Shown here: one piece after another, positions 16,276-24,628 of the stretch | Numbering within the stretch: position 1 is the stretch's first letter | How the letters are laid out: every line of letters begins with the position of its first letter | Assembly: GCA_003674045.1 (NCBI GenBank) | Contig: PENC01000003.1 | Span: forward strand, 492,379-556,378 | Direction of reading: 5' to 3' | DNA length: 64,000 nt | Origin: Streptomyces griseocarneus | Lineage (GTDB): Bacteria; Actinomycetota; Actinomycetes; Streptomycetales; Streptomycetaceae | Program-made: the position numbers and the translations under genes | The notes under the pieces: model-generated | Told to the model about the DNA's origin: nothing | The model's input: the letters and a program-made list of their open reading frames with translations, nothing else | The model's database searches: none

Positions 16276-17823
16276 TCACACCACGGCGTTGAGCAGCGCG
16301 ACGGCGCCCAATGACGTCAGGGACAGCAGCGTGTGGGAGACGGTCCAGGTGCGGAGCGTCCCGCCCACGGAGAGCCCGAAGTACTCCTTGAACATCCAGA
16401 ACGAGGCGTCGTTGACGTGTCCGAGGAAGGCCGCGCCGGAGCCGAGGGCCAGGGCGAGCAAGGCCGCGTGCGGGGAGTCGAGGCCCTGGGCCATCGGGCC
16501 GATGATGCCCGCCGCGGCCACGGTGGCCACTGTGCCGGAGCCGGTGGCCGTGCGCATGAGGGCGGCCACCAGCCAGGCCAGCAGGAGCAGGGGGATGTGC
16601 AGGTGCTGGGCGGCCTGGCCGATCGCGGTGTTGATGCCGGAGTCCTGCAGTGCCACCGAGTAGCCGCCGCCGGCGCCGACGATCACCAGGACGCCGGCCA
16701 TCGGCGGGAGCGACCGGGACAGTGTCTCCTGCACCTCGCGGCGTGAGCGGCCGACGGACCAGCCGAAGGTGACCAGCGCCACCAGGACCGCCATGAGCAG
16801 GGAGATCATCGGGGTGCCGAGGAACTCGACGGTGGTCAGGAGGGCGCCGTGCGCCCAGTGAAAGGTGTCGCAACTGGCCTTGAGCATCATCAGCGCGATC
16901 GGCAGCAGGACGGTCCCGATCGTCACGGAGAACCGCGGCAGGCGCCGGGCGTACTGCGGCTCGTCCTCCTCGAGCATGGCGTCGGGCAGCGGCTGGGCAG
17001 GGCCGGTCACGGTGACGTCCGTCGAAGCCGCCGGCGCGGGGACGAGGGCGCGGGTACCGGCCTGTGCGTACGCCCGGGCGTGACCGGCCGTGGCGGCGCG
17101 CGGCGGGGCCTCGGCCGTGGACGCCGCCGAGCCGGGGACGCGGGCCGTGACCCGCGGCCAGATGTACGCGGTGAACAGCGGCCCGACGACGACGGCACAG
17201 GGAATCGCCACGATCAGCCCGTAGACGAGGGTGAGGCCGATGTCGGCGTGCACGGCGTTGACGGCCACCAGCACCCCGGGGTGCGGGGGGACCAGCGCGT
17301 GCACGGTGGCCAGGCCGGCCATGGCCGGGATGCCGACCCGCAGCACCGGCTGGCCCGCGCTCCCGGCGATCCGCAGGACCAGCGGCACCAGCATGACGAA
17401 ACCGACCTCGAAGAACATCGGCAGGCCGACGACACAGGCGATCCCGGTGATGGCCCAGGGCAGCCGTTTCGGCCCCACGGCGCGGGTGAGCGTCGTCACG
17501 ATCTGGTCGATGCCGCCGGATTCCGCCATCAGACGCCCGAGCACGGATCCCAGGACGATGAGAATGCCGACCTTTCCCATGATGCCGCCGAGCCCGGTGG
17601 CGAAGGAATTCGCCGCTTTTTCGACACCCGCTCCGGACAACAGGGAAACGGTGAGTGCGCCCACCATCAGAGCGAGGAAGGCGTGCAGTTTCGCCCAGCT
17701 GATGAGGAGGACGACCACCGCGATGGAGATCCCCACCAGAGCCAGCAGCCAGGTGTCGTGACCGTTCCAGGCCGCGGGGGCCGCTTTCGCGGACTGTGAT
17801 GCCAACGCCGCCATCATGCGCAT
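16276..17823 (-). CDS. gntP: GntP-family gluconate:H+ symporter
   Basis: 515 residues with about twelve transmembrane segments and a long cytoplasmic loop (Ala/Pro-rich, around 250-320). Conserved blocks include GGIMGKVGILIVLGSVLG, HALVPPHPGVL, GVLVIVGAGGGYS and GHVNDASFWMFKEYFGLSV, all GntP-like. ATG 17823 is chosen because AAGGGAAG lies just before it and upstream residues are not hydrophobic. It imports gluconate or a related sugar acid or hydroxyacid. It is divergent from the CitA/CitB-like pair, which probably controls it. Confidence 0.9.
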   Translation of the reverse strand: MRMMAALASQSAKAAPAAWNGHDTWLLALVGISIAVVVLLISWAKLHAFLALMVGALTVSLLSGAGVEKAANSFATGLGGIMGKVGILIVLGSVLGRLMAESGGIDQIVTTLTRAVGPKRLPWAITGIACVVGLPMFFEVGFVMLVPLVLRIAGSAGQPVLRVGIPAMAGLATVHALVPPHPGVLVAVNAVHADIGLTLVYGLIVAIPCAVVVGPLFTAYIWPRVTARVPGSAASTAEAPPRAATAGHARAYAQAGTRALVPAPAASTDVTVTGPAQPLPDAMLEEDEPQYARRLPRFSVTIGTVLLPIALMMLKASCDTFHWAHGALLTTVEFLGTPMISLLMAVLVALVTFGWSVGRSRREVQETLSRSLPPMAGVLVIVGAGGGYSVALQDSGINTAIGQAAQHLHIPLLLLAWLVAALMRTATGSGTVATVAAAGIIGPMAQGLDSPHAALLALALGSGAAFLGHVNDASFWMFKEYFGLSVGGTLRTWTVSHTLLSLTSLGAVALLNAVV

Positions 17824-18024
17824 GCAGCTTCCCTTGATATCCGGGAGTTCCGTCTGGTGCCCGGGTTCCCGCTGTCGAATGTGCAGGCACCGTACGTGCC
17901 GCCGACGTGCCCTCACCAGAGGCGTGACGATTGCGTTAATTGATGGAAGCCGAAAAATTTCCGCGCATTCTGCTCGTTCTGTGCACGGGGGTGTGCGGGT
18001 CGTTCACCCGGTTACCCTGGCGCC

Positions 18025-19671
18025 ATGTTCCGCGGCCCCCGCATCGCCACGCAGGTCCTGCTCGCCCAGGTGCTGACGCTCGTCGTCGTCCTCGGTGCCG
18101 GGTTCGCCCTGACGGTGACCCTGCTGCGGAACTCCTCCGAGGGGCAGTACGAGCAGCGGGCCCTCGCGGTGGCCCGGTCCGTCGCCGAGGATCCGGCCCT
18201 GGCCCGGCGGATCGGCGCCGGATCGGATCCCGGCGGAGAAGTGCGGCACCTCGCGGAAGCGGTACGGCAACGCACGGGCATGCTCTTCGTCGTCGTGACG
18301 GACCGGACCGGAACCCGCTGGTCGCACCCGGAGCCGGCCGAGGTCGGCAAGAAGGTCAGCACCCCGCCCACCGCGCTGGACGGCCACGAGTCGGTGTCCG
18401 TCGAGCACGGCACGCTCGGGGACTCCGCCCGCGCCAAGGTCCCGCTGCGCGCCGCGGACGGCACCGTGATCGGCGAGGTGAGCACGGGGGTCCGGGTCGA
18501 CACGGCGATGGAGGCCGCCGTACCGCTGATCCGCGAGGAGGGCGCGTTCTTCGCCGGTGCCCTGCTCGTCGGCACCGGCGTGGCGGCCCTGCTGACCCGG
18601 CGCCTCAAGCGCCAGACCCTCGGCCTGGAACCGGCCGAGCTCGCCGACCTGCTGCGCGAACAGCAGGCCGTGCTGCACGGCGTCGGGGACGGCGTCCTCG
18701 CCGTGGACCCCGCCAACCGCGTCACGGTGTGCAACGAGGAGGCCGCCCGGCTGCTCGACGGCCCCGTACCGCCGGGCACCCCGCTCGGCGAGGCCGGACT
18801 GCCCCCGCCGCTGCACCGTGCCCTCGCCGAGCGGCAGGAACTGCGCCAGAGCGTCGCGGTCGTGGGCCGGCGGCTGCTCGTCGTGAGCGCCCAGGCGGTC
18901 CGCCGCGGCGACCGGGACCTCGGCCACGTCATCACCCTGCGGGACCGCACCGAGGTGGACGAGCTGGAGCGCGAACGGTCCGCGCTGCGCGCCCTCTCGG
19001 ACGCCCTGCGCGCCCAGGCGCACGAGTACACCAACCGGCTGCACACCCTCTCCGGCATGCTCGCCACCGGCGACGTCACCGAGGCACAGGACTACCTGCG
19101 CGAACTGGCCGCCGCCCCGCTGGCCACCGAGAGCCGTGACGGAGCCCGCGTCGCCGACCCCTACCTGCGCGGTCTCCTGGCGGCCAAGACGGCGACCGCC
19201 TCCGAACACGGCGTGGAACTGCGTCTGGACGAGGACTCCCACCTGCCGGGCCGGATCACCGAGCCGCTGGACGTGGTCAGCGTGGTCGGCAACCTGCTGG
19301 ACAACGCCGTACGGGCGGCCGGCAACGGGAGCCGGCGCCCCGCCTGGGCGGAGCTGAGCGTGCTGGCCGAAGGCGATACGCTGCACGTGGCCGTGGCCGA
19401 CAGCGGGGACGGGGTCCGGGCCGAGGACGCCGAGCGGCTCTTCCGCCGGGGATTCACCACCCGGAGCCCAGGGGAGCGCTCCGGGCATGGCATCGGGCTC
19501 GCCCTCTCCCGCCAGCTCGTGGCCAAGTACGGTGGCGAACTGCGCCTGGGCCAGCCCGGCGGGGACGGGCACGGCGCGGTCTTCCTCGCTCGCTTCCCCG
19601 GCGTGCTGGAGCGGCCTGCCCCGGCCGTCATGGAGGGGGAGCATGTGAAAACACAGGGAGGTCGGCAGTGA
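18025..19671 (+). CDS. CitA/DcuS-like sensor histidine kinase
   Basis: 548 residues. TM1 at about 9-34, an extracytoplasmic PAS-like sensor (about 40-165, including TGMLFVVVTDRTGTRWSHP), TM2 at about 173-191, a cytoplasmic PAS domain (about 205-310), then the histidine segment AQAHEYTNRLHTLSGML with His333, and an ATPase domain with VVGNLLDNAVRAA and GHGIGLALSRQL. This architecture belongs to kinases that sense citrate, C4-dicarboxylates or similar acids. Its stop overlaps the regulator start (GTGA). The divergent GntP permease suggests it senses a substrate of that transporter. Confidence 0.9.
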   Translation: MFRGPRIATQVLLAQVLTLVVVLGAGFALTVTLLRNSSEGQYEQRALAVARSVAEDPALARRIGAGSDPGGEVRHLAEAVRQRTGMLFVVVTDRTGTRWSHPEPAEVGKKVSTPPTALDGHESVSVEHGTLGDSARAKVPLRAADGTVIGEVSTGVRVDTAMEAAVPLIREEGAFFAGALLVGTGVAALLTRRLKRQTLGLEPAELADLLREQQAVLHGVGDGVLAVDPANRVTVCNEEAARLLDGPVPPGTPLGEAGLPPPLHRALAERQELRQSVAVVGRRLLVVSAQAVRRGDRDLGHVITLRDRTEVDELERERSALRALSDALRAQAHEYTNRLHTLSGMLATGDVTEAQDYLRELAAAPLATESRDGARVADPYLRGLLAAKTATASEHGVELRLDEDSHLPGRITEPLDVVSVVGNLLDNAVRAAGNGSRRPAWAELSVLAEGDTLHVAVADSGDGVRAEDAERLFRRGFTTRSPGERSGHGIGLALSRQLVAKYGGELRLGQPGGDGHGAVFLARFPGVLERPAPAVMEGEHVKTQGGRQ

Positions 19672-20351
19672 TACGGGTCCTGGTGGTGGACGACGACTAC
19701 CGCGTCGCCGGCCTGCACGCCCGCTACGTCGAGGCGGTCGACGGCTTCACGGTGGTGGACACCGTCCACTCCGCCGCGAAGGCCGTGGAAGCGAGCCGCA
19801 CGCTGCGGCCCGACCTGACCCTGCTCGACCTGTACCTGCCCGACCGCCTGGGCACCGAGGTACTGCCCGCTCTGAGCGGCGACGTCCTGATGGTCACGGC
19901 CGCCACGGAGGCCGAACAGGTACGGACGGCACTGGGCCGCGGTGCCGTCGGTTATCTGATCAAGCCGTTCGACGAGCGCGAGCTGAGGAACCGCCTCACC
20001 GCCTACGCCCGTTACCACGCCCAGCTGGCCACCGGCCGCCCCCTCGGCCAGGACCAGGTGGACCGCGCGCTGCGCGCCCTGCACGGCACGGACCGCACTG
20101 CCCGTGCCCGCCGCCCGCGCACGACCCTCACCGGGACGCTCGTCGCGGACACCCTCGCCTCCCTCGACGGCCCGGTCACCGCCGGCGCACTCGCCGAACG
20201 CCTGGGCATCTCCCGGCCGACCGCCCAGCGCTACCTGGCCGACCTGGCCGCGGACGGCACGGTCCGCATCGAACTCCGCTACGGCGCCGCCGGTCGTCCG
20301 GAGCACCTCTACTCGTGGAACGGCGGGGGCGCGGAACCGGGCTCGGACTGA
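19668..20351 (+). CDS. CitB/DcuR-like response regulator
   Basis: 227 residues. The receiver domain has VVDDD, phospho-acceptor Asp54 (LLDLYLPD) and Lys99 (YLIKPF). A linker follows, then a C-terminal HTH of the kind found in CitB-type regulators (ALAERLGISRPTAQRYLADLAADG). The GTG start overlaps the kinase stop by four bases. It likely activates the divergent permease gene in response to an external carboxylate or sugar acid. Confidence 0.9.
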   Translation: MIRVLVVDDDYRVAGLHARYVEAVDGFTVVDTVHSAAKAVEASRTLRPDLTLLDLYLPDRLGTEVLPALSGDVLMVTAATEAEQVRTALGRGAVGYLIKPFDERELRNRLTAYARYHAQLATGRPLGQDQVDRALRALHGTDRTARARRPRTTLTGTLVADTLASLDGPVTAGALAERLGISRPTAQRYLADLAADGTVRIELRYGAAGRPEHLYSWNGGGAEPGSD

Positions 20352-20380
20352 GCCTCCGCGCCCCTGGCCGTCGGCGACTT

Positions 20381-20404
20381 GTCCGGGCCTGCCGCGCCCC
20401 GGAC
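20381..20404. terminator. Possible terminator between convergent genes
   Basis: GTCCGGG (20381-20387) and CCCGGAC (20398-20404) can pair around a 10-nt loop. It lies between the response-regulator stop and the type III PKS stop. It is short, so I hold it loosely. Confidence 0.35.
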
Positions 20405-20432
20405 GGACGGACTCAACGACCGGCTCCTGTCC

Positions 20433-21560
20433 TCACCACCGGGTCAGGACGAGCTCGATGGCGAACCCCGGGCCCATGGCGGCGATGAGGCCGGGGGCGC
20501 CCGCGGGGGCCGGGGTCTTCATCGCCGTGCACAGCACGTCCAGGACGGAGGCGGAGGAGAGGTTGCCCCGGTCGGCCAGGGAGCTTCGTGTCCGCGCCAA
20601 CGCGTGCGGGGGAAGGCCACAGGCCTGCTCGAACGCGGTCATGACCTTCGGGCCGCCGCCGTGGACGATCCAGGTGGCGATTTCGCCGGGTGTGAGCGCG
20701 TGGCGGCCGAGCAGGTCGTAGACGGCTTTGGGGAGGTGTTCCGCGGTGAGCGCGGGCACCTCGGGTGCCAGGAGGATGCGCAGACCGTGCGAGCCGATGT
20801 CCCAGCCGAGGACTTCTTCGGTGTCGGGCACCAGGAAGCTGTGCGAGTCGACCAGTTCCGGTCCTCCGCCACCGCGGGCTTTCTCGGCGCCGACGGCCAC
20901 CACGGCTGCCGCGCCGTCCCCGAAGAGGCTGCCGGCGACGATGTTCGCCATCGAGGTGTCCTGCATCTGATAGGCCAGCGAGCACAGTTCGACCGACAGG
21001 AGCACCGCGGTGTGGCCGGGGTGGCCGAGCAGGTACTCGCGCAGCCGGGCGAGCCCCGCCGCGCCGCCGGCGCATCCGTTGCCGAAGAGAGGAATGCGCC
21101 GGACGTCGGGCCGCAGACCGACCCGGTGTGCGAGCCGGGCCTCGATCGACGGTACGGCCAGGCCGGTGACGGTGGTGCTGATCACGGCGTCGACGTTCTC
21201 GGGGCGTACCCCTGCTTCCTCCAGTGCCTCGGTGAGCACGTGTTCGCCGAGCTCCAAGGCGGTGTCCAGCCAGGCCCGGTTGGCGTCGGTGAAGTCGGTG
21301 AGCGCGCGCAGTTCCTCCAACGGCCGTGCGAAGTGCCGTGTGGCCACGCCCGCGTTCGACTGAATCTTGCGGAGCATCACCGCGCCGGTCGCGGAGCGCC
21401 CCAGCGTCGTGCCTGCCAGGAAGTTCATGATTTCTTCCTGGGTGAAACGGTGAGGCGGGACGGCGGTTGCGATGGCCGTCACCCGTGGCCCGGATGTGCT
21501 CGGCCCCCAGCCCTCGCGGTCCGGCGTCGCGTGATGCGCCGTCGTCCGATCTGTCGACAC
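20433..21560 (-). CDS. Type III polyketide synthase
   Basis: 375 residues of the chalcone/stilbene synthase fold. The catalytic triad is visible: Cys163 in LFGNGCAGGAAGL, His300 in IVHGGGPKV and Asn333 in RGNLSSASVL. GTG 21560 gives an N-terminus ending in the conserved ITAIATAVPPH-like segment, with AAAGGG upstream. Bacterial relatives condense malonyl-CoA onto fatty acyl starters to give alkylresorcinols or alkylpyrones, or make naphthol. Upstream genes encode an ACP, KAS II and acyl-ACP desaturase, pointing to an unsaturated acyl starter. A divergent isoprenylcysteine-methyltransferase-like gene resembles the S. griseus srs arrangement (phenolic lipid O-methylation). The exact product cannot be read from sequence. 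Confidence 0.92.
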   Translation of the reverse strand: MSTDRTTAHHATPDREGWGPSTSGPRVTAIATAVPPHRFTQEEIMNFLAGTTLGRSATGAVMLRKIQSNAGVATRHFARPLEELRALTDFTDANRAWLDTALELGEHVLTEALEEAGVRPENVDAVISTTVTGLAVPSIEARLAHRVGLRPDVRRIPLFGNGCAGGAAGLARLREYLLGHPGHTAVLLSVELCSLAYQMQDTSMANIVAGSLFGDGAAAVVAVGAEKARGGGGPELVDSHSFLVPDTEEVLGWDIGSHGLRILLAPEVPALTAEHLPKAVYDLLGRHALTPGEIATWIVHGGGPKVMTAFEQACGLPPHALARTRSSLADRGNLSSASVLDVLCTAMKTPAPAGAPGLIAAMGPGFAIELVLTRW

Positions 21561-21634
21561 CCGACTGTCGCCCTTTCTGCGTGGTGTGCTGTGCTGTCTG
21601 ATGTGCGCGTGTGGCGCAGTGGTCCTTCGGGTTG

Positions 21635-21779
21635 CTAAGCGGGCTTGGTGAAGTCCGGTGCGGTTCGGCAGCGCCCCGAAGGGGCGCGGGGCTGTTTCGA
21701 TGTGCGGCTCCGCCGCGCGGGCGCGACCAGCCACGACGCACCCGCAGATGACGTACTGGACTTCCAGCGGAGCGCTTAG
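21635..21779. repeat. Dispersed intergenic repeat, copy 2 (145 bp, inverted relative to copy 1)
   Basis: This is the reverse complement of 7819-7938 with one extra segment of roughly 25 bp (around 21690-21715). It is bounded by CTAAGCG and CGCTTAG. It lies inside the type III PKS operon between the KAS II and PKS genes, and its end supplies the TAA stop of the KAS II gene (21776-21778). This suggests it arrived there, or spread, after the operon formed. Confidence 0.7.
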
Positions 21780-22999
21780 TCGGCGGTGAGCAGCAGGACC
21801 GCGTTCTGCCCGCCGAAGCCGAAGGAGCAGCTGATGGCCGCGTTCGTGGCTGCCGCACGAGGGGGTCCTGTGACGATGTCGAGCTTGTGATTGCCGTCCT
21901 GTCCGGTGAAGTTGGCGACTGGGGGGACGGCGCCGTGGCGCAGAGCGAGGACCGTGTACGCCGTCTGGATCGCCCCCGCCGCCCCCAGCGCATGACCGAT
22001 GACGCCCTTGGACGCGGTGACCGGGGGGACCTCGTCGCCGAAGACACGTACCAGGGCCGCTGCCTCCGCCGCGTCGTTCAGCGGAGTCGAGGTGCCGTGC
22101 GCGTTCACGTGCCCGATGTCCTCGGGCCGGCATCCGGCGTCCGCCAGGGCGGCCGTGATGGCCCGTGCGGCGCCTTCGCCCTGAGGGTGGGGGGCCACGG
22201 GGTGGTGGGCGTCCGAGCCCGCGCCGTAGCCGCGCAGGACGGCCATTACGGGGGCCCGGCGGGCGCGTGCGTGCTCCGCCCGCTCCAGGACGAGGACGGC
22301 GGCGCCCTCGCCGAGGACGAGCCCGTCGCGCCGGGCGTCGAACGGCCTGCTGGCCGACGCCGGGTCGTCGGTGCGCCGTGACAGCGCCCGCATCCGGGTG
22401 AAGCAGGTGACCGCCATCCGGGACCGGCCCGATTCGCTGCCGCCCGCCAGCACGATGTCGCATGTACCGGACCGCAGCAGATCACGGGCTACGCCGAGAG
22501 CGATCGTGCCCGAGGCGCAAGCGCCGGCGGTGGTGAAGTTGGGACCCTGCGCGCCGAGGTCGATCGCGACCTCGCCGGCGGCCATGCTGGGCACGCTGCG
22601 CGGCAGCGCGAGCGGTGAGACCCGCTCCGGCCTGCCCGCGCCGAGATGCCCGAATTCGGTGACGTATGTACTCAGGCAGTTGGAACCGACGCCGAGGACG
22701 ACCCCGACCCGCTCGCCCAGCGGTCCGCCGGTGGCGAGACCGGCGTCGGTGACAGCCCGGCGTGCGGCGACGAGCGCGAACTGGATGAACCGGTCCACAC
22801 GCCGGGCCAGCGGTCGGCCGAGCTCGGCAGCCGCGTCGAATCCGGTCACCTGGCAGGAGAAGTCGACAGGCAGCCCGGTGAGTTCGGGGTCGCGAGCGGC
22901 GAGCGAACGTGCCCGGCACACGGCCGTCCAGTTCTCCTCGGGCGTGTGTCCGGCCGGAGTGACGAGGCCCAGCCCGGTGACGGCGATCTCAGCGTGCAT
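21776..22999 (-). CDS. Beta-ketoacyl-ACP synthase II (FabF-like)
   Basis: 407 residues with the complete thiolase-fold triad: Cys161 (GACASGT), His in NAHGTSTPLND, and His in SKGVIGHALGAAG, plus the C-terminal SFGFGGQNA. It elongates acyl-ACP by decarboxylative Claisen condensation with malonyl-ACP. The start overlaps the ACP stop by 11 bp, so the two are translationally linked. It likely extends or supplies an acyl chain on the dedicated ACP before transfer to the type III PKS. The last codon lies in a dispersed repeat. Confidence 0.92.
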   Translation of the reverse strand: MHAEIAVTGLGLVTPAGHTPEENWTAVCRARSLAARDPELTGLPVDFSCQVTGFDAAAELGRPLARRVDRFIQFALVAARRAVTDAGLATGGPLGERVGVVLGVGSNCLSTYVTEFGHLGAGRPERVSPLALPRSVPSMAAGEVAIDLGAQGPNFTTAGACASGTIALGVARDLLRSGTCDIVLAGGSESGRSRMAVTCFTRMRALSRRTDDPASASRPFDARRDGLVLGEGAAVLVLERAEHARARRAPVMAVLRGYGAGSDAHHPVAPHPQGEGAARAITAALADAGCRPEDIGHVNAHGTSTPLNDAAEAAALVRVFGDEVPPVTASKGVIGHALGAAGAIQTAYTVLALRHGAVPPVANFTGQDGNHKLDIVTGPPRAAATNAAISCSFGFGGQNAVLLLTAD

Positions 23000-23246
23000 C
23001 GGCGAAGGCGCGGGCCGCGTCGGCGAGGGTGGCGGACGGGGAGAGGTCCAGAGCCTCCTCGGGCAGCACGATTCCGAATTTCTCCTCCGCCGCCACCACC
23101 AGCTCCATCAGGGCCAGCGAGTCCACGCCAAGACTCTCGAAGGTGGCCGTCGGCGTGAGGCGATCGGGGGCCGCCTTGATGGGCAGGTGCTCGGTGAGCA
23201 GGGCCACGAGCGGTTCGGGAAGCGCGTCGGGCGCCATCTGGGTCAT
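22989..23246 (-). CDS. Acyl carrier protein
   Basis: 85 residues. The phosphopantetheine site is the Ser of GVDSLALMEL, within a typical four-helix ACP of normal length. It lies between the desaturase and KAS II genes, so it is probably dedicated to the starter chain of the type III PKS rather than housekeeping fatty acid synthesis. GAGGAAC precedes the ATG at 23246. Confidence 0.9.
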   Translation of the reverse strand: MTQMAPDALPEPLVALLTEHLPIKAAPDRLTPTATFESLGVDSLALMELVVAAEEKFGIVLPEEALDLSPSATLADAARAFADAR

Positions 23247-23305
23247 ACGAGTTCCTCCTGTGTGTGGGTACCTGGTCCGGGGGGATCACGGTGTCCTCGG
23301 GACGT

Positions 23306-24244
23306 TCACATGGTCGTGAAGGTCCCGGCTTTCATCCGCTCGAACAGCTCCCGGGCCCTGGCTGCCCGGGAAGTGAGATGTTCGACGTGTGCACCCAGCC
23401 GCTCCTGGGCCTGCTGACCGGCCGGCCCGAGTCCCGGCGCGGACGTCACCTTCAGCGCGCGCAGCAGCGGAGCCACCACATGCTCGAGGTGGACGTCCAG
23501 GTTGTAGATGCCGGAGGCCGCGATGCGCGCGGCCCGGGCCCGGAAGCCGGGGATCGCGGCACCGGGCATCTCGAAGCCGTCCAGCACGTCCGCCAGGGCG
23601 GTCAGCGCCGCATCGGGGAACAGCGCGAGCGCGTCGTCGAGCAGCCCTCGGTAGAAGAGCATGTGCAGGTTCTCGTCCGCGGCGATCCGTGCCATCAGCT
23701 GCTCGCCGAGGAAGTCCCCGCAGGCGGCCCCCGCGTTGCGGTGCGCCTGCCGGGTGGCCAGCTCCTGGACGGTGACGTACGCCAGCGTGTGCAGGAGCGT
23801 CGGCAGACCTGTGTGGTAGCCGGTGGCGACGTGCCCCATCCGCAGCTCTTCCAGCGAGACGGGGTCCACGGCGCGGCGGGCGTGGACATAGGCCCGCAGG
23901 GCGGACGCGTGGCGGTCCTCCTCGGCCGTCCACCGGTGCACCCAGGTGCCCCAGGCGCCGTCCCTGCCGAACCGGGTGGCGATCTCGAAGTGGTAGCTGG
24001 GCAGGTTGTCCTCGGTCAGCAGGTTGACGACCAGCGCGTCCCGGACGGGCGGGGGCAGCACCGACTGGTCCGGCGTCCAGGCCGTGCCACGCAGCGGACC
24101 GTCGTAGTCCTCCGCCGCGCTCCACGGCACGTACTGGTGGGGGAGCCAGTCACGGGCAGTGGCCAAGTGCCGTTCCAGCAGCCGTTCCACCGACGGATCC
24201 AGCTCCCGCAGAACACGCTCTGCTTCGGCGGCGGCCTCAACCAT
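23306..24244 (-). CDS. Acyl-ACP desaturase (soluble diiron, DesA family)
   Basis: 312 residues. The diiron ligands of the plant-type stearoyl-ACP desaturase family are recognisable: E78 in TEDNLPSYH, EEDRH at 108-112, E161 in QELATRQAHRN, and E191/H194 in ADENLH. It introduces a cis double bond into an acyl-ACP using O2 and reduced ferredoxin. As first gene of the operon with ACP, KAS II and type III PKS, it probably makes the unsaturated acyl chain used as PKS starter. ATG 24244 is used; an in-frame ATG a little upstream is possible. Confidence 0.85.
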   Translation of the reverse strand: MVEAAAEAERVLRELDPSVERLLERHLATARDWLPHQYVPWSAAEDYDGPLRGTAWTPDQSVLPPPVRDALVVNLLTEDNLPSYHFEIATRFGRDGAWGTWVHRWTAEEDRHASALRAYVHARRAVDPVSLEELRMGHVATGYHTGLPTLLHTLAYVTVQELATRQAHRNAGAACGDFLGEQLMARIAADENLHMLFYRGLLDDALALFPDAALTALADVLDGFEMPGAAIPGFRARAARIAASGIYNLDVHLEHVVAPLLRALKVTSAPGLGPAGQQAQERLGAHVEHLTSRAARARELFERMKAGTFTTM

Positions 24245-24628
24245 CCACCCGTTCCTCTCATTCGCCCGTGTGCAGCACATCGGTGTGACGATCGGTAAAA
24301 CGCCTGTGGAGGAAGCTGGAAACGATCTCTCACCCGATCCGGTGAGGGGTGCGTACCAAACCCGCCGAAGACGGCTCCCTGGGAGGAATCCGCTGGCCGC
24401 ACGGGCCGCGAGCCCTGCTCGGACGGGAGCGTCCACGGCCGAAGAAACGATCCGGTGGCGTCAATCCACGCGCCTCGACCTGCGGCGTTCGCGGGACAGG
24501 TGACCACGCGCCAGGACTCTGTCCGGTAGTTCTTGTCGGGTGATCACCTCATCCTCTCCCTCTTCCCGCTCTCCGGTGGCCTGCCCGCCCTTTCCTTCGC
24601 CTGCGCGCCGACGGGGATCCCGCGCTCG
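24245..24628. other. Divergent promoter region between desaturase operon and MFS gene
   Basis: About 380 bp without a convincing gene on either strand. It must carry the promoters for the two arms of the type III PKS locus. I see no clear operator or conserved -10/-35 boxes. An in-frame upstream extension of the MFS gene to 24533 is possible but would add unlikely N-terminal sequence. Confidence 0.5.

Noticed and set aside
16235..17890. A 551-residue minus-strand frame overlapping the GntP gene.
   Set aside because: Low-complexity Arg/Gly/His composition and no membrane pattern; it is the shadow frame of the permease.
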